A stretch of 64,000 nucleotides of DNA, from positions 1,364,001-1,428,000 of the forward strand of contig NZ_QYUM01000002.1 in the NCBI RefSeq assembly GCF_003590775.1, written 5' to 3'. The notes beneath the pieces were generated by a model. That model was not told the origin of the DNA, made no database searches, and saw only the letters and a list, made by a program, of their open reading frames with translations. Positions within the stretch are counted from its first letter, which is position 1. Each line of letters begins with the position of its first letter. Of this stretch, positions 1 to 8,226 are shown piece by piece. This stretch comes from Sphingomonas cavernae. GTDB lineage: Bacteria; Pseudomonadota; Alphaproteobacteria; Sphingomonadales; Sphingomonadaceae. Made by a program: the position numbers and the translations under genes.

Positions 1-1
1 G

Positions 2-271
2 CGCGCAGGTTATGTGCTCGGCGACAGGACGCTCGCCTACGTGCGTGGCGGCTATGGGGCCGAGCGCCTGCGCAGGAGCTATTCTGACACGGCTACGGGC
101 GCCGCTGTCGGGGTGGCGGGCAGCGAGTGGTCGAACGGCCTCGTTGTCGGCGGTGGCATTGAGCATGCGCTGGCGCCCAATGTCACGCTGCGCGGCGAGT
201 ATCGCTACAAAGACTTCGACGGCTGGTACAAACCACAGCAAGTGCTGCTGGGCGCCACTTACCGCTTCTAG
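2..271 (+). CDS. outer-membrane beta-barrel protein, C-terminal fragment
   Basis: The frame is open at the left edge, so only about the last 89 residues are seen. They show alternating polar and aromatic residues of beta strands, with segments such as LAYVRGGYG, VGGGIEHALAPNVTLRGEYRYKDF, and a C-terminal ATYRF. A terminal aromatic residue after a strand is the usual signal for outer-membrane insertion by the Bam machinery, and the ending resembles OmpA-like or Omp25-type porins of alphaproteobacteria. The exact family cannot be decided from the fragment. No partner gene follows on this strand. Confidence 0.75.
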   Translation, partial: RAGYVLGDRTLAYVRGGYGAERLRRSYSDTATGAAVGVAGSEWSNGLVVGGGIEHALAPNVTLRGEYRYKDFDGWYKPQQVLLGATYRF

Positions 272-328
272 CCCAGTTGAGCCGAGGGGACCGGGAGCGA
301 AAGCACCCCGGCCCCTGTTGCTTCTCCG

Positions 329-925
329 CTACAGTGTGTCCCCCACGAACACTGTCATCGCCACCACCACCGCGTGGATGCCGAGCAGCACGATCAGCCC
401 CGCAAGGCTCCAGCGCTTACCCGGCGCGAGCGCCGTCGCCGCGAGCAGCGCCAGATAGAGCAGGTTGATGATCCAGAAGGCGGCGTCGGGCATGCCGGGC
501 GCCGCGATAGCGCTGATCGTCATGCCCGCAAGGTTGCAGGCGATGATCGCGCCGATCGCGGCGCGGCGGTTCGCCATGAAATGCGCGTCGAGATCGCGCC
601 CCTCCTTGCCCGGATCGGGAAAGACCAGCGCCGCCGCCAGATAATAGGCGCCGCTCAGGCCCAGCGTCAGCAGCAACCCCCAGAGCGTGGGCGCCTCGCT
701 GTCGCGAAACGCCCAGGCACCGCGCCAGAAGGTCGTGAGGCTCACCAGTACGAGCACGCCGAACAGCGGGGTCAGCCAGCCGATCCGCAATGCCGCGCGC
801 GCGCGGCCGCCGCCGGCGCTTGCAGTGCTGAGCTTGATCGCGCGCGCCAGCCCGCCCAGCACCTCGGCGATCGATAGTCCGAGCACCAGCCCGAACAGTG
901 CGAAGACGAATTCGAATGGCGTCAT
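329..925 (-). CDS. hypothetical multi-pass membrane protein
   Basis: This 198-residue protein has about five or six hydrophobic segments, starting with FEFVFALFGLVLGLSIAEVLGGLAR at residues 4-28. It also has a conserved-looking RGAWAFRD segment near residue 70 between helices and a hydrophobic C-terminus. It is probably an inner-membrane protein. I do not recognise a named family and assign no function. The opposite-strand frames in this interval look like shadows because they are Arg-rich with no hydrophobic pattern. Confidence 0.7.
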   Translation of the reverse strand: MTPFEFVFALFGLVLGLSIAEVLGGLARAIKLSTASAGGGRARAALRIGWLTPLFGVLVLVSLTTFWRGAWAFRDSEAPTLWGLLLTLGLSGAYYLAAALVFPDPGKEGRDLDAHFMANRRAAIGAIIACNLAGMTISAIAAPGMPDAAFWIINLLYLALLAATALAPGKRWSLAGLIVLLGIHAVVVAMTVFVGDTL

Positions 926-1025
926 GCCCCCGCTCCCCTTGCGGCGCCTCCGATGCGCGCAAAAAGACTAGCGCGGAACGCGCGGCGCGCAAGCCGCAGC
1001 GCTTCGTCGGCCGTCGGGCCCGGCC

Positions 1026-1487
1026 TCAGGAAACCTCGCTGATCTGCGCGAACCAGCCGAAGCGGCTGCGGCGTGCGTTGGATAGGTGTGTGCCAAGGCT
1101 GCCATGGCCTATGCTCTGCACCGATCCGGCCAGGGTCCAGACGATGTCCTGACCGGGCGCGGGGCGCTGCGGCGTGGAGATCAGATACGCCTCGAAGAAC
1201 TCGCGCGACGGCGAGCCCCCGCCGCCGGCGGCGGTCGCATTGGTCAGGAAGGTCAGTCGCTGCGCGGTGTCGTCCCAAAGACCGTTTATGACGATGGTGG
1301 GGTCTGAATAATTCACGAGCTGGCCCGTCACGATTCCCGCCGGATCCACCGATACGATTGACAGCGTGGCCTCGACGCCATCGATATTCGCTTCCCAGGC
1401 GCCTGTCCGAAGTTGCATGCCAACCTCCGCCTCGACAATGTTGCCGCGATTTTGCCATCGCAGCATAGCATCGCCGCCGCCCCGCAT
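1026..1487 (-). CDS. hypothetical protein, soluble, beta-rich
   Basis: A 153-residue product with no signal peptide. The segments VGMQLRTGAWEANIDGVEATLSIVSVD and IVTGQLVNYSDPTIVINGLWDD suggest a small beta-sheet domain of the lipocalin or avidin type: a short repeated pattern of G-W-x-A, V-x-G-x-L and I-x-G-x-W-D. The start is uncertain. ATG at 1487 gives the longest form, while internal ATGs at residues 8 and 24 would also fit and the latter begins right at the folded region. Family and function are not recognised. Confidence 0.55.
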   Translation of the reverse strand: MRGGGDAMLRWQNRGNIVEAEVGMQLRTGAWEANIDGVEATLSIVSVDPAGIVTGQLVNYSDPTIVINGLWDDTAQRLTFLTNATAAGGGGSPSREFFEAYLISTPQRPAPGQDIVWTLAGSVQSIGHGSLGTHLSNARRSRFGWFAQISEVS

Positions 1488-1602
1488 CCGCGGGGGAAAT
1501 TACGCGGTCGAAATCACAGCGGGGCCAGTTGCAGGAAGCTCGTATATAATCCGCGGTCGCGTGAGCCGCGACTCACGCGCTCGGTGCTGCCGGAGGTGGA
1601 CC

Positions 1603-2274
1603 ATGAAACTCGCCGATCTGAAGCGCGCGGGAGAGGAGCGCCCCGTCTGGTCCTCTCCGATTGCGGATGTGAAGGGCAACACACATTATGAGCTTTCGAT
1701 CACCGGGCCGGGCGCGGCGATCGAGGAGGTCTTCGAGAAATCCGATTTCGAGATCGAGATCGCGCCGGGCGCCCCCGTAGAGCAGGCCGAGGCGATGTCG
1801 AAGCGCTTCCTCAAAAAGCATATCGGGGATCGCAGGTTCGACGCGCCATCGCTCGACGACATCCTCACGCTGCGCGACCACAAGCCCCCCGCCACGCCCG
1901 ACAATCTGAAGGACGCCGTCACCGTCTATCTGCGGCCGACCGAGGGGGAGGGCACGCTCTGGGTCGTCTGGTTCCCAGTGCTGTTTGTGCCGCCGGCGAC
2001 GCCCCTCCTGTTTGTCCTCCCCCGGGTGTGGTGGACCTGGTCGATGGTGATTCCGTACACGGGGAATCCCGACATCATCCTGTTTCGCGACGCCCCGCTG
2101 CCGCCGATCGTTGACACCGCTTTCGCGCCCGGGACGACGGTGGAAGGCGTGGAGTTCGTCGGACCGGCGCTGCCCTGGGCCCAGTCCCACCCATGGCATA
2201 TTGTCTTCACCTTCACGGCGCCGACGCTGACCGACTTTGCGATGGGCGGGCACAGCATCCCCTGGATCGCTTAG
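1603..2274 (+). CDS. hypothetical protein
   Basis: I start this at ATG 1603, which follows a GGAGG motif (1591-1595), rather than at a longer upstream in-frame start whose extension is Arg/Ser-rich and non-protein-like. The 223-residue product begins with an acidic soluble region. It then has a short, very hydrophobic Trp/Pro-rich stretch (about residues 118-150, containing WVVWFPVLFVPPATPLLFVL and WWTWSM), and ends in a beta-rich tail. The middle could be one membrane hairpin or a buried core. I do not recognise the family. Confidence 0.6.
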   Translation: MKLADLKRAGEERPVWSSPIADVKGNTHYELSITGPGAAIEEVFEKSDFEIEIAPGAPVEQAEAMSKRFLKKHIGDRRFDAPSLDDILTLRDHKPPATPDNLKDAVTVYLRPTEGEGTLWVVWFPVLFVPPATPLLFVLPRVWWTWSMVIPYTGNPDIILFRDAPLPPIVDTAFAPGTTVEGVEFVGPALPWAQSHPWHIVFTFTAPTLTDFAMGGHSIPWIA

Positions 2275-2373
2275 TTCCGGCCCGCCGCTGCCGCGGGGCT
2301 TCGCGCTGCAGGAACCGCCACAGCGTCAGGAACGCCCGCCCGCACCGGTCGTGCCACCGTACGGGGCGCCCGC

Positions 2374-2916
2374 TCAGCGGGCGGGGGCGCTGCCCGGCGG
2401 GAACTTGGCGAACATCTTGTCGAGATCCTTGTTGAGCGTCTTGGTCGCCTTGTCGGGCGACGAGGGGAGCGTGCCCGTGGCGGTCCCTCTCCACACGGCT
2501 TGCTGCGTCCTCGCATCGAACATGTCGACGATGAGCGTTCCGACGGCATAGCTGTGAACGGTGGTCGTGGCGCTTCCCATGCCCATTCCGCCCCAGCCGC
2601 GCCAGCCCCAGCCGCCCATAGGGCCGCCTGTGTAAAAGGTGTCGAGCGACTGCTTCTCGGAGGTTGAAACATGCGCGGCGACGGCGACATCGCCCTTGTC
2701 GGCCGCGAGCGTCCAGCCCTTGGCCTGCAGCCGCGCGTTGACGCTGTCGACGATGCGTTGCTGCATCAGCGGAGAGCCGCCTTCGGGCTTCATCGCCCAA
2801 TAATATGTCTTGTAGGCGCTGAAGTTCGCCGCGGGGTCGGCGTCGGTCGTCACTTTCGCGCTCGCAGGCGAGGCGGTGCAGGCGGCGATGAGCAGCGCAA
2901 GGGCCAGCTTTCGCAT
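2374..2916 (-). CDS. DUF4136-type exported protein, probable lipoprotein
   Basis: The 180-residue protein starts with a signal sequence (MRKLALALLIAACTASPASA) whose Cys-13 could be a lipid attachment site. The body matches the DUF4136 pattern: a near-N-terminal D-A-D-P-x-x-x-F-x-x-Y-K-T-Y-Y-W, then VDSVNARLQAKGW, then a conserved GDVAVAAHV segment and a late VDMFDARTQQAVWRGTATG strand. A Gly/Met/Trp-rich loop (GGPMGGWGWRGWGGMGMG) lies in the middle. Members are periplasmic or outer-membrane lipoproteins of unknown role. Confidence in the family is high; the function is unknown. Confidence 0.8.
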   Translation of the reverse strand: MRKLALALLIAACTASPASAKVTTDADPAANFSAYKTYYWAMKPEGGSPLMQQRIVDSVNARLQAKGWTLAADKGDVAVAAHVSTSEKQSLDTFYTGGPMGGWGWRGWGGMGMGSATTTVHSYAVGTLIVDMFDARTQQAVWRGTATGTLPSSPDKATKTLNKDLDKMFAKFPPGSAPAR

Positions 2917-3094
2917 GATCGGTCTCCTGTCTTCATCGGCTGATCCGCATCGCGGCCCAATGCCGAAGGCCGTTCAGGATTAGGCGCAATGCCGCGCGCG
3001 CGGTATCGGGCTTCCACCTGAGTTGGGACCGGAAAAGTCCTGATGCGGACGTCCGTCGGTCCCGCCCGACGCGCTTCGCTTCCCCGCCGCCGCG

Positions 3095-3733
3095 CTATGG
3101 CTGGCAGAAGTCCAGTTCTTCGCACAGTCTGCGGCAAAGCGCGTCGATCGCCCGGAACAGGCCGAGCAGTTTGTTGAGCTGGTCGCTCAGCCAATCGATG
3201 ATCTGCTCGCCGAACAGCTCCTTGAGGAAGGCCGCGATTCCGTCGAGCGCCAGCCCGTCGAGCAGCGCGCCGAGCACATCGCCGAGGATATCGCCCGGCA
3301 TCGGTATGCCCACCGCCGCCAGCGCGGCGTTGATCGCCGCCTTCAGCGCCTTTCGGCAAAGCTTGCAGGACAGGTCGGCGCGCGCTTCATTGATCTGCCG
3401 CCGCGCCCAGCCGACGAATATGCGAAAGCGCTCGCCCACCTGTCCCGTGACGCCGACGAGCAGCGCTTGCGCGCCCTGATGCATCGCGCCCGCGTAGACC
3501 GCGACATCGGGCAGGGTCGAGATATTCTGCGCGTTGATGCCATCGACCATCGGCGCGATCGGAACCCCGCCCACCGCCTGCCCTTCGCCGTCGGGCCCAA
3601 GGCGTTCGATCAGGACGAGCGCCTGACCTGCGTGGGCATAGGCCACGGGCTCGGGCAAGGCGATCTGCAGGCTGGCCTGACCATTGTGATCGAGCTGCAC
3701 GTCGAATTCGTTGATGAGGTACATCATCGCCAT
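3095..3733 (-). CDS. hypothetical protein with Cys-rich helical C-terminus
   Basis: This 212-residue product has no signal peptide. Its N-terminal half (residues 1-100) looks like beta strands, with the motif LINEFDVQLDHNGQASLQIAL. The C-terminal half is alpha-helical, amphipathic and contains three Cys pairs or clusters (CKLCRKAL, CRRLC, and the terminal DFCQP). A hydrophobic repeat between residues 135 and 175 resembles a self-association or membrane-active helix pair. No known family is recognised. It lies alone between two convergent or decayed regions, so context does not help. Confidence 0.6.
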   Translation of the reverse strand: MAMMYLINEFDVQLDHNGQASLQIALPEPVAYAHAGQALVLIERLGPDGEGQAVGGVPIAPMVDGINAQNISTLPDVAVYAGAMHQGAQALLVGVTGQVGERFRIFVGWARRQINEARADLSCKLCRKALKAAINAALAAVGIPMPGDILGDVLGALLDGLALDGIAAFLKELFGEQIIDWLSDQLNKLLGLFRAIDALCRRLCEELDFCQP

Positions 3734-3910
3734 GTCCCCTGGGGCTGACCATTTTGGCGGCCAGCGCTTGCGCGCGCGAAGCTATGCGATCGGGGTTGCG
3801 AAGGCGAAGGCGCGTTGGGGGTACTGCCTGTTGTCGGCGTTTCGCGCTCGGGCTCCCGCTTGCCGGGGATCATTTCCCGAGGGCAACGAACATGCCAGGC
3901 AGATCCCGTC

Positions 3911-4080
3911 GACGGCAAGGAAGAGCTCTATCCGACTATCTTGCCGGCCAGCGGAACGCCAACCCTATGCCAGCGTCCCCGACCCCAAGGAGGAGGATCG
4001 CCGCGACAAGCAGTTCGAGGCGCTCATGCAGAAGAATGCGCGCACGCTGAGCGCCGAAAGCGGCGAGCGCGGCGTCACCG
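3911..4080 (+). pseudogene. decayed paralogue of the secreted protein gene at 9690-10142
   Basis: Three pieces in three frames line up in order with the intact protein at 9690. DGKEELY at 3911 matches DGQGENY. DYLAGQRNAN at 3934, one base out of frame, matches DYLAREWKAT. DRRDKQFEALMQKNAR from about 3994 matches LRQQKEFEAHMKKDAR and continues to ESGERG against EFGARG. The central 30 or so residues of the family are deleted and no signal peptide remains. The order and spacing make a remnant of a related gene much more likely than chance. The full extent of the remnant is uncertain on both sides. Confidence 0.65.
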
Positions 4081-4171
4081 CGCCCCGGGCGCGCGGTCGC
4101 GTCCGGCCCGCTACAGCGTCCCGCATTAGTCGCCTCCGAGCCCACCCGTTCCCGCGGCCGGGAAAGGGAAG

Positions 4172-5119
4172 TCAGATCTCCTGCGCCCCCAGTACATAGG
4201 GATAACCCTTGAGCAGCAACCGGCCCGTCGCGGGGTCGATCGCCCAGTCCTGCGGGATTGCGCTCAGCGCCTCGACCGCCACCATTCCCTCCGCCGTGCG
4301 CGAGACGCGGAAGCTGCCGCCGCCCAGCGTCACGGTCTGCTGCACGCCGCCCGCCAGGTCCACCGTCGCCTCGGCCTCCTTGTGCCCCGAATCCTTCCGG
4401 GTGGAGAGCGGGTTGGTATAGTCGTCGAGCGCGAAGCTGCGATGCTCGAGCGTCACCGCATTGCCCTTGATCGCGCCGAGCACGATGCGGTGGCCCACGC
4501 GCAACTGGCCCACCGCCATGATGCTTCCGTGATTGGTTGGCTCGAGCAGCAGCGCCGCCTTCTCGCCCGCCTGTTTGTAGCTGAAGAACAGCACCGGCCC
4601 GGCCCAGGGCCGCGTCTTCACATTGTTGGCGTCGGCGATACCCGGTTGAAAGGCGGGCGGGGCGGCGAGGGTGCCCGTCACCGCTTCGGCATAGCGCTTG
4701 CCGTTCTTGCGCACCGTCGCGGTGCCGTCGCGTGTCATGCACACCGATAGCGCGGCCTTGCCCGGGGCGCCGGGCGCCTCGGCGGACTGGGTGCAGTACA
4801 CCTTCGATCCGTCGGCGAGCCGCCAGCCCGTGAACAGCGCACCCGCGGGGACATGCGCGGGCAAGGCGCCGTCCACATCGAACGGCGCGGTCGGCTTGCC
4901 CGCCCTTTGCGTCAGCGTGACCGAGGATTCCCACAGCACTGCCTTGGGCGTCGCCGAGGGTGCGCTCGCCGAGCCCGTGTCAATCACCGGCGGGTCCCAG
5001 GCGGCTTCAGCCACCATGTCGGGCACCTCTCGGCTCAGCTTGATATTGGCGATAACCCCCGCCGAGGCGGCGCCCGACATCGCCACCGAACACGTCAACG
5101 CCAGTGCAACACGCTTCAT
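4172..5119 (-). CDS. hypothetical exported protein
   Basis: The start at 5119 gives a signal peptide (MKRVALALTCSVAMSGAASAG). The longer frame to 5311 adds an implausible Arg-rich leader. The 315-residue product has an apparently periplasmic beta-rich domain. Features include VCMTRDGTATVRKNGKRY near the middle, RPWAGPVLFFSYKQAGEKAALLLEPTNHG, and a C-terminal AIPQDWAIDPATGRLLLKGYPY. Two Cys residues (in KVYCTQS and LSVCMTR) could form a disulfide. I do not recognise the family. It could bind a ligand or sit in the envelope, but nothing in the context decides this. Confidence 0.65.
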   Translation of the reverse strand: MKRVALALTCSVAMSGAASAGVIANIKLSREVPDMVAEAAWDPPVIDTGSASAPSATPKAVLWESSVTLTQRAGKPTAPFDVDGALPAHVPAGALFTGWRLADGSKVYCTQSAEAPGAPGKAALSVCMTRDGTATVRKNGKRYAEAVTGTLAAPPAFQPGIADANNVKTRPWAGPVLFFSYKQAGEKAALLLEPTNHGSIMAVGQLRVGHRIVLGAIKGNAVTLEHRSFALDDYTNPLSTRKDSGHKEAEATVDLAGGVQQTVTLGGGSFRVSRTAEGMVAVEALSAIPQDWAIDPATGRLLLKGYPYVLGAQEI

Positions 5120-5369
5120 TGCTATCCCCCCAGATAAAGCCCGTGCCGTATCTCGTCGGTCAGCCCGGCAAAGGCAAGCCGTTGTAGCGCCGGGCTTTTC
5201 GTTTTCGCGCTGCCTTCCACCGTCTGAAAACGGATTAGCATTGGGATCACGGCGCGCGATGCGACTTCCGGGACGCCGTGATGACAGTGCCGGTAAAGGC
5301 GCCGCTCTCATCCGCGCGTTGGGAAGTCGTTCCTGGCCTAACTTTCCCTAACCTTTTTCCAGCAAAGCC

Positions 5370-5744
5370 TCACCCCTCCCGACCGCCCGTCACGATCACT
5401 TGCACCGCCCCTGCATCGAAGCCGTCGAGCAGCCGTGCGTTGAACCCCAGCCGCGGCGCTTCGCCCTCGGGGAAGCAGTCCGCGAACCGCTCGGGCAGTG
5501 CGTGCCAGTGCGTGCTGCATCCGCAGGTCGCGCAGAAGCACAAGGCGATCATCCGGTCGCCATGGCTGTAGCGCGACAGCGCCGCCTCGCTCTCCGGCGC
5601 CAGCTTGAAGTCGTCGGGGTGGCAATAGGCCGTCAGATTGCCGAGCTTGCGACAGATCGAGCATCCGCATGACTTAACCTCGCGCGGCATCTCCGGCACC
5701 GAAAAGCGCACCCGCCCGCAGTGGCAGCTTCCCTGAACGCTCAT
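5370..5744 (-). CDS. GFA family protein (glutathione-dependent formaldehyde-activating enzyme fold)
   Basis: This 124-residue protein carries the zinc-binding cysteines of the GFA/Mss4-like fold: CHCGRVRF at residues 7-14, CGCSICRK at residues 26-33, and CATCGCSTHW near residue 70. GFA proteins bind two zinc ions; the founding member speeds the formation of S-hydroxymethylglutathione, but most homologues have no proven substrate. Its ATG overlaps the stop of the upstream gene (5741-6316) by four bases, so the two are probably co-transcribed and translationally coupled. The specific substrate is unknown. Confidence 0.88.
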   Translation of the reverse strand: MSVQGSCHCGRVRFSVPEMPREVKSCGCSICRKLGNLTAYCHPDDFKLAPESEAALSRYSHGDRMIALCFCATCGCSTHWHALPERFADCFPEGEAPRLGFNARLLDGFDAGAVQVIVTGGREG

Positions 5745-6316
5745 CGCTGGCTCCTGACGATCGGCACTGGCGAGAAGACCGGCGGCGGCCGGTTGGAGTC
5801 GATCATCGGGCGCGATGCGGCTCTGCGGGCGCTTTCACGCATGCGCTCGCTCTGCCAGGCGCGCGGTGACCGTCCTGAGCTTCCGGGAGAGCCCGGCTCG
5901 CCGTTCGCCCATTGCCTGAACTCCAGCTCCCTCATCCGTTCCTCGCTGCGTCCGGTCTCGTACAGTCGCACAATGCCGGCGCGTTCGCTTATAGAAACCT
6001 GCGCGTCCAGCCGCCACCGGTCGCGCGTCCCGGCGAGCGGCGGGACCAGCGCAATCGTTCCCGCGCGGCGGTCACCGACCATGACGACCAGCGATACCGG
6101 ATCGGAAGGCGATGTACGTTCAAAACCAAGCAACGCATCGCGGTCGTCGGCGGGATCATAGCTGATGACGCGCGCGGCCGGCAGTGCCGCGTTCTCGGCC
6201 TCCTTCGGCGATGCCTCGGCCGCCGGCTTGGGCCTCTCCACGCCCGCCCAGAGCGCCGCCGCGAGCCCACCCGCGATCACCACCCCCAAGGCGAAAGCAA
6301 CAAACACCGCCCGCAT
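5741..6316 (-). CDS. hypothetical membrane-anchored protein
   Basis: I start at the ATG at 6316, where one strong N-terminal helix begins (MRAVFVAFALGVVIAGGLAAALWAG). The rest is a periplasmic domain of about 165 residues. It has an anti-sigma-like or DUF-like strand pattern around SLVVMVGDRRAGTIALVPPL and an Arg/Ser/Pro-rich, probably disordered tail. Its stop overlaps the GFA gene start by four bases (TCAT on the top strand at 5741-5744), so it is the first gene of a two-gene operon. The family is not recognised. Confidence 0.6.
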   Translation of the reverse strand: MRAVFVAFALGVVIAGGLAAALWAGVERPKPAAEASPKEAENAALPAARVISYDPADDRDALLGFERTSPSDPVSLVVMVGDRRAGTIALVPPLAGTRDRWRLDAQVSISERAGIVRLYETGRSEERMRELEFRQWANGEPGSPGSSGRSPRAWQSERMRESARRAASRPMIDSNRPPPVFSPVPIVRSQR

Positions 6317-6485
6317 GTCCCAATATCCTCCCGAATTCACCTGCCATCGGACCCTCGCAGTGCGCGGTTAACAAAGCGCTTTTCACGAAGGGGGGCAGTT
6401 CTCGAGACTTTCGCCCTCCCTGCGAGCGCGGTCGCGGTCATGACTGATGGAAGATCTCAATGCCTTTGAGCACGGAGATCGCGCG

Positions 6486-6851
6486 TCAGTGTCGCGTATT
6501 GCCGCCCGTCCGCGCCGCGAGCACAGTGCCGAGGATCGCCGCCACCTGCGCGAGGTCGCCCAGCGTCTTGCCCGCGCTCTTGCGCGCCACCCTGGCCTCT
6601 TCGGCGGGCGCGCCACTGCCCGACTGGCCGCCTTCGCCGTCCTTGCCGGCGCGCATTTCCCTGGCAAAGGCCATCAGCCCCGCCGCCGCCATCTCGGCGA
6701 CAAGCGGATGCTTGAGCAGCGCAATCAGCTTCTCGCCGTCCTTGCGCAGTGTCTTCGGAATTTTCATCCCGCCGATTTCCTTTGGCAGCCTGTCGGCCTT
6801 CTTTCCCTTGACGGTCTTCCCGCCCTTCGCGGTCTTGTCTTTCCTGGCCAT
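6486..6851 (-). CDS. hypothetical Lys-rich cytoplasmic protein
   Basis: This 121-residue protein opens with a very basic segment (MARKDKTAKGGKTVKGKKADRLPKEIGG). A helix pair follows (KTLRKDGEKLIALLKHPLVAEMAAAGLMAFAREM), then a Gly/Ser linker and a final hydrophobic helix. The layout of a basic tail plus helices could bind nucleic acid or a membrane surface, but this is speculation. Homologues in sphingomonads are, to my knowledge, uncharacterised. The gene stands alone. Confidence 0.6.
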   Translation of the reverse strand: MARKDKTAKGGKTVKGKKADRLPKEIGGMKIPKTLRKDGEKLIALLKHPLVAEMAAAGLMAFAREMRAGKDGEGGQSGSGAPAEEARVARKSAGKTLGDLAQVAAILGTVLAARTGGNTRH

Positions 6852-6905
6852 GCGCTTCTCCGCCCTTGCGCGCGCATTACACGCCCAAGCCCCCCACGCG
6901 TCAAA

Positions 6906-7070
6906 TCATTCGCTTGCCACGCGACGCGCGAGCGCGTGGGGTGGCCGAGAGAGCGGCGTCGCGCCCTGCTCGCCGGTCGCCTTTGCATCGGGCGTGGCTG
7001 GCGCAGCCGCTTTGGATGCATCGGCGCCCGAAGGGCCGGTGACTACGTCGAAATCGAAACTGCCGATCAT
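6906..7070 (-). CDS. small hypothetical protein (54 residues)
   Basis: ATG at 7070 is preceded at good spacing by GGAGG (reverse complement of cctcc at 7076-7080), which supports it over the longer frame starting at 7277. The product begins MIGSFDFDVVTGPSGADASKAA and is otherwise Ala/Pro/Thr-rich and probably disordered. A perfect 20-bp palindrome (7140-7159) lies 70 bp upstream. The ribosome-binding site is the main support; no function can be given. Confidence 0.5.
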   Translation of the reverse strand: MIGSFDFDVVTGPSGADASKAAAPATPDAKATGEQGATPLSRPPHALARRVASE

Positions 7071-7139
7071 AATTGCCTCCTTGGTTGGGGAGGCCGTCTG
7101 GCGCGGAAGCGGGAAGTGCCTGTCTGTGAAAAGCCGCAC

Positions 7140-7159
7140 GCCGCCTGAGCTCAGGCGGC
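7140..7159. terminator. perfect 20-bp palindrome, possible terminator or leader hairpin
   Basis: GCCGCCTGAG is followed directly by its reverse complement. On the top strand it runs into tttccgtttt, which is terminator-like, yet no top-strand gene ends here. On the bottom strand it lies about 70 bp before the small gene at 7070, and could act in its leader. Confidence 0.4.
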
Positions 7160-7337
7160 TTTCCGTTTTCAGTCTTGCGTCAGTCGCGCAGGCCGGGAAC
7201 CGCCAGGATGTACCAGCGATACCAAAATCGACCGTAGGGAAGATGCGCTTGCATGACGCGGCGATCCCTAGCCGCAAGTGTTCGCCGGGGCAAGCCGGAC
7301 ACGCCGGCGCACCGCTTGACGGCGGCTTCGCTTTAAT

Positions 7338-7353
7338 ATAACCATATAGTTAT
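7338..7353. promoter_or_regulatory. candidate ArsR-type operator overlapping a promoter
   Basis: The AT-rich near-palindrome ATAACCATATAGTTAT sits 8 bp before the ATG at 7361 in otherwise GC-rich DNA. ArsR repressors commonly bind such short dyads over their own promoters. TATAGT inside it could serve as a -10 box, which would make the transcript nearly leaderless for the ATG at 7361. The role is inferred from position and symmetry. Confidence 0.55.
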
Positions 7354-7360
7354 TGAACTA

Positions 7361-7732
7361 ATGAGTTGTGGAATGAGCCAGTCCGAACGCCTCGATGCCA
7401 TCTTCACCGCGCTCGCCGATCCCACGCGGCGCGCGATCCTGGCGCGGCTTGCCGAAGGCGAGGCTTCGGTGGCTGAGCTCGCCGAGCCCTTCGCGATGAG
7501 CCAGCCCGCAATCTCCAAGCATCTGAAGATGCTCGAGCGCGCGGGTCTCGTCTCGTCGGGGGTCGCGGCGCAGCGTCGTCCTCGCCGGATCGAGGCCGCC
7601 CCGCTTGCCGAAGCGTCGGGCTGGCTGGAGGAGTATCGGCAGCTCTGGGAGCGCAATTATCAGCGTCTCGATGCGCTGCTCGCCGAAATGAAAGCACTGG
7701 AGGACCGGGCAAGGAAAGGAAAGCCGCAATGA
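7361..7732 (+). CDS. ArsR family winged-helix transcriptional regulator
   Basis: This 123-residue regulator has the standard ArsR core: DAIFTALADPTRRAILARLAEGEASVAELAEPFAMSQPAISKHLKMLERAGLV (residues 12-64), containing the recognition helix SQPAISKHLKMLE. No CxC metal-binding pair is present, so it is the non-metal SmtB/ArsR subgroup often found beside SRPBCC genes. ATG 7361 or ATG 7373 could be the start; neither has a strong ribosome-binding site. It overlaps the next gene by four bases and heads a four-gene operon. It probably represses its own operon through the dyad at 7338-7353. Confidence 0.9.
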   Translation: MSCGMSQSERLDAIFTALADPTRRAILARLAEGEASVAELAEPFAMSQPAISKHLKMLERAGLVSSGVAAQRRPRRIEAAPLAEASGWLEEYRQLWERNYQRLDALLAEMKALEDRARKGKPQ

Positions 7733-8226
7733 GCAACGCCCTTACCATCACCAACAAAGGCGATACCGAAATCGTCATCACGCGTCAGTTCGATGCGCCC
7801 CGCCATCTTGTCTTCGAGGCGATGACCGTCCCTGCGCTCGTCCGCCGCTGGCTGCTCGGTCCCGAAGGCTGGAGCATGCCCGTGTGCGAGATCAATCTCA
7901 GCGTCGGCGGCCATTATCGCTATGAATGGCTCAACGCCGATGGCCGCACGATGGGCATGGGCGGCACCTTCCGCGAGATCGTCGTCCCCGAACGCATCGT
8001 CCACACCGAGCTGTTCGACGAGGACTGGACCGGGGGCGAGACGCTCTGCACGCAGGAGTTTGTCGAGGCAGGCGCGTGCACCACGCTCGTCACCACGGTC
8101 ATCTATTCCTCGACCGCGGCGCGCGACGCCGCGCTCAGGAGTGGAATGGCCGGCGGGATGGAGACGGGCTATGCGCGGCTCGATGCGATCTTCGCCGAAC
8201 GGCTTGCCAAGGAGGAGGCGCAGTGA
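7729..8226 (+). CDS. SRPBCC (START/AHSA1-like) domain protein
   Basis: The 165-residue product fits the AHSA1 branch of the SRPBCC fold. The opening strand and helix are EIVITRQFDAPRHLVFEAMTVPALVRRWLLGPEGW, followed by GGHYRYEWLNADGRTMGMGGTFREIVVPERIVHTELFDEDW, and it ends in GMETGYARLDAIFAERL. The fold forms a hydrophobic pocket for a small ligand; the ligand is unknown. Its start overlaps the ArsR gene (ATGA) and its stop overlaps the next gene. ArsR-SRPBCC pairs are common in actinobacteria and alphaproteobacteria and often respond to small molecules or stress. Confidence 0.9.
   Translation: MSNALTITNKGDTEIVITRQFDAPRHLVFEAMTVPALVRRWLLGPEGWSMPVCEINLSVGGHYRYEWLNADGRTMGMGGTFREIVVPERIVHTELFDEDWTGGETLCTQEFVEAGACTTLVTTVIYSSTAARDAALRSGMAGGMETGYARLDAIFAERLAKEEAQ

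Noticed and set aside
3711-4199. An intact 162-residue protein gene
   Set aside because: Composition is irregular and its recognisable pieces need two frame changes; treated as a remnant of the 9690 gene.
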